Assembly: GCA_036389155.1 (NCBI GenBank)
Contig: DASVQN010000014.1
Location: 62,001 to 126,000 of the forward strand
Direction of reading: 5' to 3'
Source of the DNA: CADCVT01 sp036389155
GTDB taxonomy: Bacteria; Actinomycetota; Thermoleophilia; Solirubrobacterales; Solirubrobacteraceae
Length of the DNA stretch: 64,000 nt
Shown: positions 32,977 to 41,112 of the stretch, piece by piece
Numbering within the stretch: the stretch's first letter is position 1
Layout of the letters: each line of letters starts with the position of its first letter
The notes under the pieces: model-generated
Seen by the model: the letters and a program-made list of their open reading frames with translations, nothing else
Told to the model about the DNA's origin: nothing
Database searches by the model: none
Position numbers and translations under genes: made by a program

Positions 32977-35751
32977 GTGCTGATCGGGCGGCAAGTCGAG
33001 CGCGACCGCATCGAGCGGCTGCTCGCGGACGCCCGCGACGGTCGCGGTGGCGCGGTGCTCATGCGCGGCGAGGCGGGGATCGGCAAGACGTCGCTGCTCG
33101 AGTACGCGCGCGACCTGGCGGGCGAGGACCTCATCCTCACCGCGCGCGGGATCGAGACGGAGGCGGAGATCCCGTACGCGGGGCTCTGGGACGTCCTCGG
33201 GCCGATCCTCGAGCTGCGCGACCGGCTGCCCGACGCGCAGAACGTCGCGCTCGGCCAGGCGCTCGCCCTCGGCCCGGAGGGCACGCCCGCCCGCTTCGCC
33301 GTCCCCGCCGCCGTCCTCGGCCTGCTGAGCGTCGCGACGGAGGACCGCGCGGCGCTCGTCCTCATCGACGACGTCCAGTGGCTCGACGCGCCGTCGGTCG
33401 AGGCGATCGTCTTCGCGGCGCGCCGGCTCGGCGGCGAGAGCGTGGCGATGCTGATGGCCGCGCGCGAGGGCGCCGGGCGCCGGGTCGACACCACCGGGGT
33501 GGAGGAGATCAACCTCGGCCCGCTCGCCCCCGCCTCCGCCGCCGAGCTGCTGCGCCGCGAGCACGGAGACCGCCTCTCGTGGGCCGTCGCCGGCGAGCTG
33601 CTGACCTCCGCGGCCGGCAACCCGATGGCGCTCGTGGAGCTGCCGCTGTCGCTCACCGAGGATCAGCTCGTCGGGCGGCGCGAGCTGCCGCCGGTCCTGC
33701 CCGCCGGCCAGTCGCTGGAGGAGGCGTTCCGCCGCCGCCTCGCCGTCCTGCCGCAGCCGACGCGCGAGGCGCTCCTCGTCGCCGCCGCCGCGGCGGGCAA
33801 CGAGGACCTCTCGCACCTGTCGCTCGCCCTCGGCCGGATGGGCCTCGATACCTCCGCGCTCGACGCCGCCGAGGCGGAGGGCGTGATCGCGCTGGAGGAG
33901 GGGCGCGCGCTCTTCCGCCACCCGCTCCTGCGCGCCGCGGCCTACCACGAGGCCACGCCGCCGGAGCGCCGCGCGGCGCACCGCGCGCTCGCCGAGAGCG
34001 CCGCCCCCGGCGCGCCCGCGCGTGCCTGGCACCTCGCCGCCGCCGTGGCCGCCGCCGACGAGGACGTCGCGCGCGACCTGGAGGACGCCGCCCACGACGC
34101 CCGTCGCCGCGGCGGCCACTCGTCCGCCGCCCGCGCGTTCGCGCGCGCCGCGCAGCTCACGCCCGACCCCGGCGAGCGCGCGCGCCGGCTGCTCGACGCC
34201 GCGCTCGACCACGTCGCCGCCGGCGCGCTCGAGTACGCGAAGGCCGACGCCGAGGCGGGGCTGGAGCACGCAACCGATCCCTTCGTCCGCACCGGCCTGG
34301 AGCGCATCCGCGCGCACGTCGAGATCCGCACCGGCAAGCCGGGCCACGGCGCCCGCGCGATGGTCGCCGCCGCGCAGGCGATCCAGGACGAGGCGCCGCC
34401 GCTGGCCGCGACGATGCTCCTCGAGGGCGGCCTCGGCGTGCTGCTCACCGGCCCCGCGTACGAGGCGGTCGAGATCGGCGAGCTGGCGCGCGAGCTGTCG
34501 GGCGGGGTCGAGCTGCTGGAGGGGATCGCCGACGTCCTGATCGGGCAGGCGCTCACCGCGGCCGGGGACTGGGAGCGCGCCGAGCCTCTGTTCGCCGCGC
34601 GCGAGCAGTTCCTCCTGACCGCCGACGTCCCGCCCGGCGTCGCCGAGGTCTTCGCCTCCGGCGCGCACGGCTCGATGTGGATGGAGCGCTTCGACCGCGC
34701 GCAGAGGATCGTCGACCGCGTCATCGACCAGGCACGGTCCGCCGGCGCGCTGGCCCAGCTCGCCTACCCGCTCGCCGTCCGCGCCCAGCTCGGCTTCCGC
34801 CGCGGCGCCTGGACCGCCGGCTACGCCGACGCGGAGGAGGCCGCGCGCGTCTCGCGCGAGACCGGCCAGGAGAGCGCGCTCTCCTACGCGCTGCAGATGC
34901 AGGCCGAGATCGACGCCGCGCTCGGGCGCTTCGACGAGGCGCGCGATCACGCGTCGGAGTCCATCGACCTCGCCCAGAGGACCGAGACGCCGGTCTTCGG
35001 CCCGTACGCGCGCGCGGCGCTCGGCGCCGTCGCCCTCGCCGAGCGGCAGACGGACGTCGCCATCTCCGAGTACGAGACCGCGCGCGACGAGCTGCTGCGC
35101 ATCGACCTGCCCGCGCCGGGCGAGGTGTTCTGGACCGTCGAGCTGGTCGAGGCGCACGTGCGCGCGGGGTCGAGCGAGAAGGCGGCGGCCGAGCTCGCGC
35201 GACTGGAGGAGATCGTGGGGGAGCACCACCCGGCCGTGCAGCTCGCGCAGCTCGACCGCTGCCGCGCGCTCGTCGCCGGCGACCAGGACGACGCGCTGAC
35301 GCACTTCGAGCGCGCGCTCGCGCACCACGCCCGCTCGCGCACGCCGTTCGAGCACGCGCGGACGCAGCTCGCGTACGGCGAGCGGCTGCGGCGGCGCAAG
35401 GCGCGCTCGGAGGCGCGCGATCAGCTGCGCGCCGCGCTGGACACGTTCGAGCGCCTCGGCGCGCGGCCGTGGGCCGAGCGCGCGCGGGCCGAGCTGCGCA
35501 CCGGCGGCGGCGCGTCGAGCGGCGCGCAGTCGCTGCCGCTCAGCGAGGTGCTCACGCCGCACGAGCTCCAGGTGGCGATGATCGTCGCGCGCGGCGCGAC
35601 GAACAAGGAAGTCGCCGCGCAGCTCTTCGTCAGCCCCAAGACGGTCGAGCACCGCCTCGGCAACATCTACAAGAAGCTCGAGGTCCGCTCGCGGACCGAG
35701 CTGGCGAGGCTGGTGACCGGGCAGCTCGACGTCGAGGCCGCGGTGGCGTGA
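32977..35751 (+). CDS. LuxR-family regulator with AAA ATPase and TPR-like region (LAL type), paralogue
   Basis: A 924-residue homologue of the preceding gene in the same orientation. Start LIGRQVERDRIERLLADARDGRGG, Walker A GEAGIGKTSLL, Walker B LVLIDDVQWLDAPS, and the C-terminal HTH LTPHELQVAMIVARGATNKEVAAQLFVSPKTVEHRLGNIYKKLEVRSRTELARL. Blocks such as LGQALALGPEGTPARFAVPAAVLGLL, PPERRAAHRALA and RRKARSEARDQLRAALDTFERLGARPWAERAR are shared nearly word for word with the neighbour, while the helical middle differs, so ligand specificity has probably diverged after duplication. It overlaps the GFA gene (GTGA). Confidence 0.9.
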   Translation: MLIGRQVERDRIERLLADARDGRGGAVLMRGEAGIGKTSLLEYARDLAGEDLILTARGIETEAEIPYAGLWDVLGPILELRDRLPDAQNVALGQALALGPEGTPARFAVPAAVLGLLSVATEDRAALVLIDDVQWLDAPSVEAIVFAARRLGGESVAMLMAAREGAGRRVDTTGVEEINLGPLAPASAAELLRREHGDRLSWAVAGELLTSAAGNPMALVELPLSLTEDQLVGRRELPPVLPAGQSLEEAFRRRLAVLPQPTREALLVAAAAAGNEDLSHLSLALGRMGLDTSALDAAEAEGVIALEEGRALFRHPLLRAAAYHEATPPERRAAHRALAESAAPGAPARAWHLAAAVAAADEDVARDLEDAAHDARRRGGHSSAARAFARAAQLTPDPGERARRLLDAALDHVAAGALEYAKADAEAGLEHATDPFVRTGLERIRAHVEIRTGKPGHGARAMVAAAQAIQDEAPPLAATMLLEGGLGVLLTGPAYEAVEIGELARELSGGVELLEGIADVLIGQALTAAGDWERAEPLFAAREQFLLTADVPPGVAEVFASGAHGSMWMERFDRAQRIVDRVIDQARSAGALAQLAYPLAVRAQLGFRRGAWTAGYADAEEAARVSRETGQESALSYALQMQAEIDAALGRFDEARDHASESIDLAQRTETPVFGPYARAALGAVALAERQTDVAISEYETARDELLRIDLPAPGEVFWTVELVEAHVRAGSSEKAAAELARLEEIVGEHHPAVQLAQLDRCRALVAGDQDDALTHFERALAHHARSRTPFEHARTQLAYGERLRRRKARSEARDQLRAALDTFERLGARPWAERARAELRTGGGASSGAQSLPLSEVLTPHELQVAMIVARGATNKEVAAQLFVSPKTVEHRLGNIYKKLEVRSRTELARLVTGQLDVEAAVA

Positions 35752-36170
35752 CCGGCGAGCCGTCGACGACCGGCCGCTGCCTGTGCGGCGGCGTCCGCTT
35801 CGAGCTCACCGAGCCGGCGACCGCCGCCGGCTACTGCCACTGCACGCGCTGCCAGCGCCGGACCGGGTCCGGGTCCTCCGCGCAGGCGCGGATCGACGGG
35901 CGCACCTTCCGCCTCCTCGCCGGGGAGGAGCTCGTCCAGGCGTGGCGCCACCCCGAAGGCGGCTTCGAGAAGTGCTTCTGCCGCGTGTGCGGCGCGCACC
36001 TGTTCAGCCGCAACCCCGACGACCCGACGCAGATGAGCATCCGGATGGCGGCGTTCGACGGCGACCCGGGCGTGCGGCCGTCGTGGCGCACGTTCACCGA
36101 ATACGCCGCCGTCTGGGAGCCGATCCCCGACGACGGCCTCGAGCGCTTCCCGGAGCGCAAGCCGCGATAG
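35748..36170 (+). CDS. GFA-family zinc protein (formaldehyde-activating enzyme/centromere protein V-like)
   Basis: A 140-residue protein with the Cys pattern of the GFA fold: CLCGGVRFEL (residues 11-20), YCHCTRCQRRTGS (about 34-46) and KCFCRVCGAHLFSRN (about 78-92). These Cys residues bind two zinc ions. Founding members were said to condense glutathione with formaldehyde, but for most homologues the substrate is unknown, and glutathione is not expected in an actinobacterium. GTG start overlaps the stop of the LuxR regulator gene, so it may be co-expressed with that regulator. Confidence 0.88.
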   Translation: MTGEPSTTGRCLCGGVRFELTEPATAAGYCHCTRCQRRTGSGSSAQARIDGRTFRLLAGEELVQAWRHPEGGFEKCFCRVCGAHLFSRNPDDPTQMSIRMAAFDGDPGVRPSWRTFTEYAAVWEPIPDDGLERFPERKPR

Positions 36171-36171
36171 G

Positions 36172-36492
36172 TCAGCCGCCGGCGAGCACGACGTCGTAGC
36201 CCTCGGCGCGCAGCACCTCGACGACGACGTCGCGCTGGTCGCCCTGCAGCTCGATGACGCCGTCCTTCGCCGAGCCGCCGACGCCGCAGCGCTTCTTCAG
36301 CCGCCCGGCGAGCTTGCGCAGCGCGGCGGCGTCGAGCGGCACGCCCGACACCGTCGTGACCTCCTTGCCGCGGCGCCCCGACGTCTCCCGCCGCACCTTC
36401 ACGCGGCCACCCGCCGCGGCGGCGGGCTTCGGCGCCCGCGCCTTGCGCAGGTCGCCGTCGGTGGTCGACCACACGAGGTCGGGGTCGCGCAT
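36172..36492 (-). CDS. yciH: YciH/SUI1-family translation factor
   Basis: A 106-residue protein of the bacterial eIF1-like (SUI1) family. The conserved core is VKVRRETSGRRGKEVTTVSGVPL, LRKLAGRLKKRCGVGGSAKDGVIELQGDQRDVVVEVLRAEGYDVVLAGG. In E. coli YciH influences start-site fidelity on unusual mRNAs. Its presence is of interest in a genome with many leaderless genes, although no link is shown here. ATG at 36492 has TACCTT six bases upstream. It is convergent with the GFA gene, one base apart. Confidence 0.92.
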   Translation of the reverse strand: MRDPDLVWSTTDGDLRKARAPKPAAAAGGRVKVRRETSGRRGKEVTTVSGVPLDAAALRKLAGRLKKRCGVGGSAKDGVIELQGDQRDVVVEVLRAEGYDVVLAGG

Positions 36493-36498
36493 CGCCGC

Positions 36499-36504
36499 AA
36501 GGTA
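36499..36504 (-). promoter_or_regulatory. Putative -10 element of a leaderless start (yciH)
   Basis: TACCTT on the minus strand, six bases before the ATG at 36492. Confidence 0.5.
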
Positions 36505-36530
36505 CCGCGGTCGCGCACGTTGACGACCAT

Positions 36531-38798
36531 GTGCGACGGATCGCCCTCGTCCTGCTCTCCACCCTCGCGGTCGCCGCCCCGGCGTCCGCGTCGCCCTCGG
36601 TCCACGCCCACCGCGGCGGGTCGGTCGTCGACGGCGTGCCCACCTATCCCGAGAACACCATGCCCGCGTTCGAGAACGCCGCGCGGCACGGGTGGGTGCT
36701 CGAGCTCGACGCGGTGCTCACGAAGGACCGGGTCCCCGTCGTCATGCACGACTCGACCCTCGACCGCACCACCGCGTGCACCGGGCGCATCGACGCGATC
36801 ACCTTCGCCGCGCTGCGCGCCAAGTGCCCGAGCGACGTCGTCGGCTCGCCCGGCTCGCAGGCCGGCGGGCGGCAGATGACGGCGGGCGAGCAGCGCGTGC
36901 CGATCCCGCGGCTCGACGAGGTGCTCGACCTCGCGCGGCGGAGCGGCGCGCGGCTGAACGTCGAGATCAAGAACATCCCGACCGAGGCCGGGTTCGACCC
37001 GACCGACGCGTTCGCCACCACCGTCGTCGAGACGCTCGCGGCCGCCAAGCTGCCCAGCTCCCAGCTCATCGTCCAGTCGTTCTGGCCGCCGAACCTCGAG
37101 GTCTCCGAGCGGCTGATGCCGTCGGTGCCGACCTCGCTGCTCACGCTGGCGCCGATGAACGACGGCTCGCCGGCGTTCGCCGCCTCGCGCGGCTACGAGT
37201 GGATCTCGCCGCAGGCGCCGCCCTCGCGCGAGGCCGTCTCGGGCGCCCACGAGACCGGCCGCATGGTCATCCCGTACACGCCGGACGACCCGGACGCCGT
37301 GAAGGCCAGCGCCGCGGCGGCCGTCGACGCGATCATCACCGACGACCCGACGATGGCGAGCCGCGCGCTGGCCGCGGTCGAGCCGCCCGCGCCGGCGATC
37401 CCGCCGCCGCCGTCGGCCGCGACGTGCCGCGACGTGCGCGCGAGCCGCAGCACCCCGACGATCCAGACGTACGCGAAGGACGGCGACGCGCCGCGCGTGT
37501 TCGCGATGCAGTTCAAGCAGGAGCTGCGCCACGTCGAGACGTACGAGAGCTTCCGCACGAAGATCGAATGCATGATCCGCGAGCGGGTCCTCCCGCGGCT
37601 CGCGAGGCACCGCCCGAACGTCATCGCCTTCAACGAGGACGTCGGCCTGATGACGATCGCGACCGGCACGCGCGGGGCTCCGGCGCGGGAGCTCTTCGGG
37701 CCGGGCCGGGCGCCGGGCTGCGAGTCGCAGGGCGCGCCGTGCACGACGCTGGCCGCCCTCGGCGCCGTCAGCGGCGGCTACGGCAAGGAGCTCGCGCTCT
37801 ACCGCAAGCGCTTCCCGCAGATGAGCCCGGTCGCCGGCGCCTTCGTCGCCGCCACCGACACCTTCGCCCGCGGCTGGATGCAGGTCTTCAGCGACATGGC
37901 GCGCCGCTACGGCGTGTACATCCTCGGCTCCAACAACCAGGCGCCCTTCCGCGAGAGCACCGACCCGACCGAGATCGCGACGCTCGCCGACCCCGACCTG
38001 CCCGAGCCGCCGTCGTCCGTCTTCGTCGCCACCGACGACAGCGTCTACAACGAGGCCTTCCTGTGGGGCCCGCGGCCGGTGCGCACCGACGGACCGAGGC
38101 CGCTGCGCAACCTCGTCGCGTCGAACAAGAAGGTCCCGCTGACGGCGATCGAGGAGCAGATCGACCTCGACGCCGGCCCCTCCACCGGCCCGGACGCGAT
38201 CGAGAACCTCCGGCCCTTCCACATCCCGGGCACGCAGGCGCGCATGGGCTTCGCGACCTCGCTGCCCGCGTTCGTCTACGGCGACGTGCCGCCCGCGGGG
38301 ACCGACCCGTGCAGCGACACCGCGCGCTGGTACATGCGCTGCCTCGACCGGCTCGGCACGAACCTGGTCATGCAGGACGAGGCCAACCCGGGCCGCTGGG
38401 CCACCGACGCCGGCAGCGGCGTCTGGCAGCCGGAGGAGTGGCTGACCTCGACATGGCGCGCGGCCGCCGACCCGACGGTCGGCTTCGCCTACAACGTCAC
38501 GCCGCACATGGTCGGCAACCTCGCCGACCTGCCGTTCGACGGCCAGACCGCGATCACGCAGCGCGGCCTGCGCGGCAGGCGCACGTGCACCTACGTCGGC
38601 AACCCGAGCCGCCAGCGCGAGTTCCTCGCCATCGCCCCGTGGGTCACGCCCGACGCCCCGCGCGCCGAGCTGCGCGCCACCGCGGCCAAGCTCGCGCCCG
38701 ACAGCGGCGACGAGCTGGAGAACGACTACGTCGAGACGGCGATCGCCGCCGACCTGCCGTTCCCGCCGAAGGCGCGCCGCAAGAGCTGCGCGGGGTAG
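36531..38798 (+). CDS. Secreted fusion: glycerophosphodiester phosphodiesterase plus nitrilase-like domain
   Basis: A 755-residue exported protein. Signal peptide 1-21 (IALVLLSTLAVAAPASASP). The GDPD domain (about 24-285) has all key residues: HAHRGG, PENTMPAFENA, ELDAVLTKD and VVMHDSTLDRTT. After a Pro linker (about 285-300) a second domain of about 450 residues resembles the carbon-nitrogen hydrolase (nitrilase) fold: NVIAFNED with Glu369, YGVYILGSNNQAP, NKKVPLTAIEEQ with Lys533/534, and a strand ARMGFATSLPAF where the catalytic Cys would be expected but Thr576 or Ala stands. The first domain should hydrolyse glycerophosphodiesters; the second may be an inactive or altered nitrilase. GTG start. 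Confidence 0.8.
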   Translation: MRRIALVLLSTLAVAAPASASPSVHAHRGGSVVDGVPTYPENTMPAFENAARHGWVLELDAVLTKDRVPVVMHDSTLDRTTACTGRIDAITFAALRAKCPSDVVGSPGSQAGGRQMTAGEQRVPIPRLDEVLDLARRSGARLNVEIKNIPTEAGFDPTDAFATTVVETLAAAKLPSSQLIVQSFWPPNLEVSERLMPSVPTSLLTLAPMNDGSPAFAASRGYEWISPQAPPSREAVSGAHETGRMVIPYTPDDPDAVKASAAAAVDAIITDDPTMASRALAAVEPPAPAIPPPPSAATCRDVRASRSTPTIQTYAKDGDAPRVFAMQFKQELRHVETYESFRTKIECMIRERVLPRLARHRPNVIAFNEDVGLMTIATGTRGAPARELFGPGRAPGCESQGAPCTTLAALGAVSGGYGKELALYRKRFPQMSPVAGAFVAATDTFARGWMQVFSDMARRYGVYILGSNNQAPFRESTDPTEIATLADPDLPEPPSSVFVATDDSVYNEAFLWGPRPVRTDGPRPLRNLVASNKKVPLTAIEEQIDLDAGPSTGPDAIENLRPFHIPGTQARMGFATSLPAFVYGDVPPAGTDPCSDTARWYMRCLDRLGTNLVMQDEANPGRWATDAGSGVWQPEEWLTSTWRAAADPTVGFAYNVTPHMVGNLADLPFDGQTAITQRGLRGRRTCTYVGNPSRQREFLAIAPWVTPDAPRAELRATAAKLAPDSGDELENDYVETAIAADLPFPPKARRKSCAG

Positions 38799-38812
38799 CG
38801 CCGGGCCTCCGC

Positions 38813-38818
38813 TACCGT
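38813..38818 (+). promoter_or_regulatory. Putative -10 element of a leaderless start
   Basis: TACCGT eight bases before the GTG at 38827, in the 28-base gap after the GDPD fusion gene. Confidence 0.45.
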
Positions 38819-38826
38819 GCGACGCG

Positions 38827-39087
38827 GTGCTGCTGCTCATCCACGACCCGCAGCCTGAGGAGCCCGACAGCGCGCCTGCGCCGCGCCGCGGCCGCCCGCT
38901 CCCGAAGGTCCCGTGGCGCCCGTTCGCCTGGTTCGCCGCCTTCTGCTGGCTGCTGTTCATCGCCGGTCGCGTCGACGGCCTGGCCGGGTACGTGATCGTG
39001 CTCTGCGCGATCGCGATGGGCTCGTGGCGGCTCGACCGCTGGCTGTCCAGGCAGTACTGGGGCGGGCTGAGCGAAGTCCAGCGCTGA
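38827..39087 (+). CDS. Small membrane protein, 86 residues
   Basis: The N-terminal 35 residues are Pro-rich and basic (LIHDPQPEEPDSAPAPRRGRPLPKVPWRP). Two membrane segments follow (FAWFAAFCWLLFIAGRV and GLAGYVIVLCAIAMGSWRL), then a short RQYWGGLSEVQR tail. I do not recognise a family. It has its own -10-like TACCGT and stands between the GDPD fusion and the SpoIIE-type protein on the same strand. Confidence 0.7.
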   Translation: MLLLIHDPQPEEPDSAPAPRRGRPLPKVPWRPFAWFAAFCWLLFIAGRVDGLAGYVIVLCAIAMGSWRLDRWLSRQYWGGLSEVQR

Positions 39088-39100
39088 CCGCGCCCGCCGC

Positions 39101-39106
39101 TACAGT
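39101..39106 (+). promoter_or_regulatory. Putative -10 element of a leaderless start
   Basis: TACAGT nine bases before the GTG at 39116, the start of the phosphatase/kinase fusion gene. Confidence 0.5.
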
Positions 39107-39115
39107 CCGCCCGCT

Positions 39116-40768
39116 GTGGCAGGCACCCGCCCTCCGGGCACAGGTCACGTCCTCCTGGGCGCGGCCGGCCTTCCCTCCCTCGCTGCGCCGGGGGACCAGC
39201 TGCGTGCGGTCTACCGGCTGAGCGACCCTGCGCTCTCCGAGCTTCCGCTCCAGCGCCTGCTCGACGAGCTGCTCGACCGCATCCGCGAGATCCTCGACGT
39301 CGACACGACGGCGATCCTTCTCCTCGACCCGGAGACGAACGAGCTCGTGGCGCGCGCCGCGCGAGGGATCGAGGAGGAGGTCGAGCGCGGCGTGCGGATC
39401 CCCGTCGGGCGCGGGTTCGCCGGGCGCATCGCGGCCGAGCGCTCGGCGATCACCATCCCGGACGTCGACCACGCGGACGTGCTGAACCCGATCCTGCGCG
39501 AGGTGGGGATCCGGTCGTTGCTGGGCGTCCCGCTCGTCATGGAGGGCCGGGTCGTCGGCGTGTTGCACGTCGGCTCGCGCGTGCCGCGCATCTTCTCCAC
39601 CGCCGATGCGGCGATCCTCCAGCTGGCCGGCAACCGCGCGGCGCCGGCGATCGAGCACGCGCGCCTCTTCGACGCGCTCGACCGCGAGCACCGCTCCGCC
39701 GTCGCGCTGCAGCGCAGCCTCCTGCCGGACCTGCTCCCGGACATCGCCGAGACGGACGTCGCGGCACGCTACCTGCCCGCCCGGGACGAGGTCGGCGGCG
39801 ACTGGTACGACGTGCTCGAGCTGAGCGGAGGCCGCGTGGGGATCGCGATCGGCGACGTGGCCGGCCACGGCGTGCGCGCGGCCGCCACGATGGGCCAGCT
39901 GCGCACCGCGCTGCGCGCATACGCGCTCGAGGACCACCCGCCGGGCGAGGCGCTGCGGCTGCTCGACGCTCTCCTCCAGACGATCCGCGGGCGCGCGATG
40001 GCGACCGTGGCCTACGGCGTCCTCAACCCCGAGACCGGCGACATGACGATCGCGTGCGCTGGGCATCCGCCGGGCGTCATCGTGACTGCGTCGGGCGAGG
40101 CGCGGCTGCTCGAGACGCACCGCGGTCCGCCGCTGGGCGCGCTGCCGTTCGCGCAGTTCCGCGAGACGCCGGCGAGGCTCGAGCCGGGCGACGCGCTCGC
40201 GCTCTACACCGACGGGCTGATCGAGACGCGCGACGCCCCGCTCACCGAGCGGCTGGAGATGCTCCGCGCGGCGGCGGCCGACGCCCCCGACACTGCGCCC
40301 GACCCGCTGTGCGACCACCTGCTCGACGCGCTCGTCCCCTCGCGCGCGTCGGAGGACGACGTCGCCGTCGTCGTCGTGCGCCGGCTGGCGATCCCGAACG
40401 CGCTCCGGCTGCGGCTGCCTGCGGAGCCCGACGTCCTCGGCCGCGTCCGGCTGTCGCTCGGTCGCTGGCTGCGGGCACGCGGCGCGGGAACGGAGGACGT
40501 GCACGCGATCATGATCGCGGTGGGCGAGGCATGCGCGAACGCGATCGAGCACGCGTATCCGCCCGGTCCGGCGTCCTTCGACCTCGAGGCGACGCTCGAC
40601 GACACGACGATCTCGGTCCACGTGCGCGATCATGGCGGCTGGAGGGAGCCCCGCGGACAGCACCGCGGGCGCGGGCTGGCGCTGATGGAGGCGACGATGG
40701 ACGAGGTCGACGTCCGGCGAGGCGACAACGGGAGCGAGATCGCGATGCGGCGTAGGCTGCGCGGATGA
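39116..40768 (+). CDS. GAF - SpoIIE phosphatase - HATPase (RsbU/RsbW-like) fusion
   Basis: A 550-residue signalling protein. Residues 30-190 form a GAF sensor domain (LLDELLDRIREILDVDTTAILLLD... GRGFAGRIAAERS...LLGVPLVMEGRVVGVLHVG). Residues 200-425 form a PP2C-type SpoIIE phosphatase (GGDWYDVLEL, VGIAIGDVAGHGVRAAATMGQLR, CAGHPPGVI, LALYTDGLIETRD, SEDDVAVVVVRR). Residues 430-545 form an HATPase_c serine kinase of the anti-sigma type (AVGEACANAIEHAYP with the N-box Asn, DHGGWREP...GRGLALMEATMDEV). A phosphatase and an RsbW-like kinase in one chain, followed by a STAS antagonist, make a compact partner-switching module. No sigma factor gene is nearby. Confidence 0.92.
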   Translation: MAGTRPPGTGHVLLGAAGLPSLAAPGDQLRAVYRLSDPALSELPLQRLLDELLDRIREILDVDTTAILLLDPETNELVARAARGIEEEVERGVRIPVGRGFAGRIAAERSAITIPDVDHADVLNPILREVGIRSLLGVPLVMEGRVVGVLHVGSRVPRIFSTADAAILQLAGNRAAPAIEHARLFDALDREHRSAVALQRSLLPDLLPDIAETDVAARYLPARDEVGGDWYDVLELSGGRVGIAIGDVAGHGVRAAATMGQLRTALRAYALEDHPPGEALRLLDALLQTIRGRAMATVAYGVLNPETGDMTIACAGHPPGVIVTASGEARLLETHRGPPLGALPFAQFRETPARLEPGDALALYTDGLIETRDAPLTERLEMLRAAAADAPDTAPDPLCDHLLDALVPSRASEDDVAVVVVRRLAIPNALRLRLPAEPDVLGRVRLSLGRWLRARGAGTEDVHAIMIAVGEACANAIEHAYPPGPASFDLEATLDDTTISVHVRDHGGWREPRGQHRGRGLALMEATMDEVDVRRGDNGSEIAMRRRLRG

Positions 40769-41112
40769 ACGCGCAGCTCGCACGCCTCCAGCTGCGGGAC
40801 TCCGGAGCCTTCGTCGTCGCGGAGATCGCCGGCGAGATCGACATGTCGAACGCCGACGACCTCGGCCGGACGATGTCGGGGCGCCTGACGAACGACTCGG
40901 CGGGGCTCATCGTCGACCTGAGCGCCGTCACGTACCTCGACAGCGCCGCGATCCACACGATCTACGAGCTGCGCGAGCGGCTCACGTCGCGCGCGCTCGT
41001 GCTGCGCCTCGTCGTGCCGCCGGACGCCCCGACGCTCCTGGCCCTGCGCCTCACCGGCGTGCCGGACGCCGTCGCGCTGTTCGACACCGTGGCGGCGGCC
41101 GAGGCCGGCTAG
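40765..41112 (+). CDS. STAS-domain anti-sigma factor antagonist
   Basis: A 115-residue SpoIIAA/RsbV-like protein. The conserved phosphorylation loop reads LSAVTYLDSAAIHTIYEL, with the target Ser at about residue 60, and the first strands FVVAEIAGEIDMSNADDL match the family. It should be phosphorylated by the HATPase part and dephosphorylated by the SpoIIE part of the preceding protein. The ATG overlaps that gene's stop (ATGA). A TAGGCT hexamer six bases upstream, inside the previous gene, may also give it its own promoter. Convergent with the next gene with a 4-base overlap. Confidence 0.9.
   Translation: MNAQLARLQLRDSGAFVVAEIAGEIDMSNADDLGRTMSGRLTNDSAGLIVDLSAVTYLDSAAIHTIYELRERLTSRALVLRLVVPPDAPTLLALRLTGVPDAVALFDTVAAAEAG

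Noticed and set aside
30158..35751. Treating the two LuxR-family genes as one gene split by a stop
   Set aside because: Each has its own complete ATPase and DNA-binding domain, its own GTG start and a -10-like hexamer; they are full-length paralogues.
40753..40758. TAGGCT before the STAS gene as a definite internal promoter
   Set aside because: The hexamer lies within the last codons of the upstream gene and the two genes are coupled by ATGA, so co-transcription explains expression; kept only as a remark in the gene entry.
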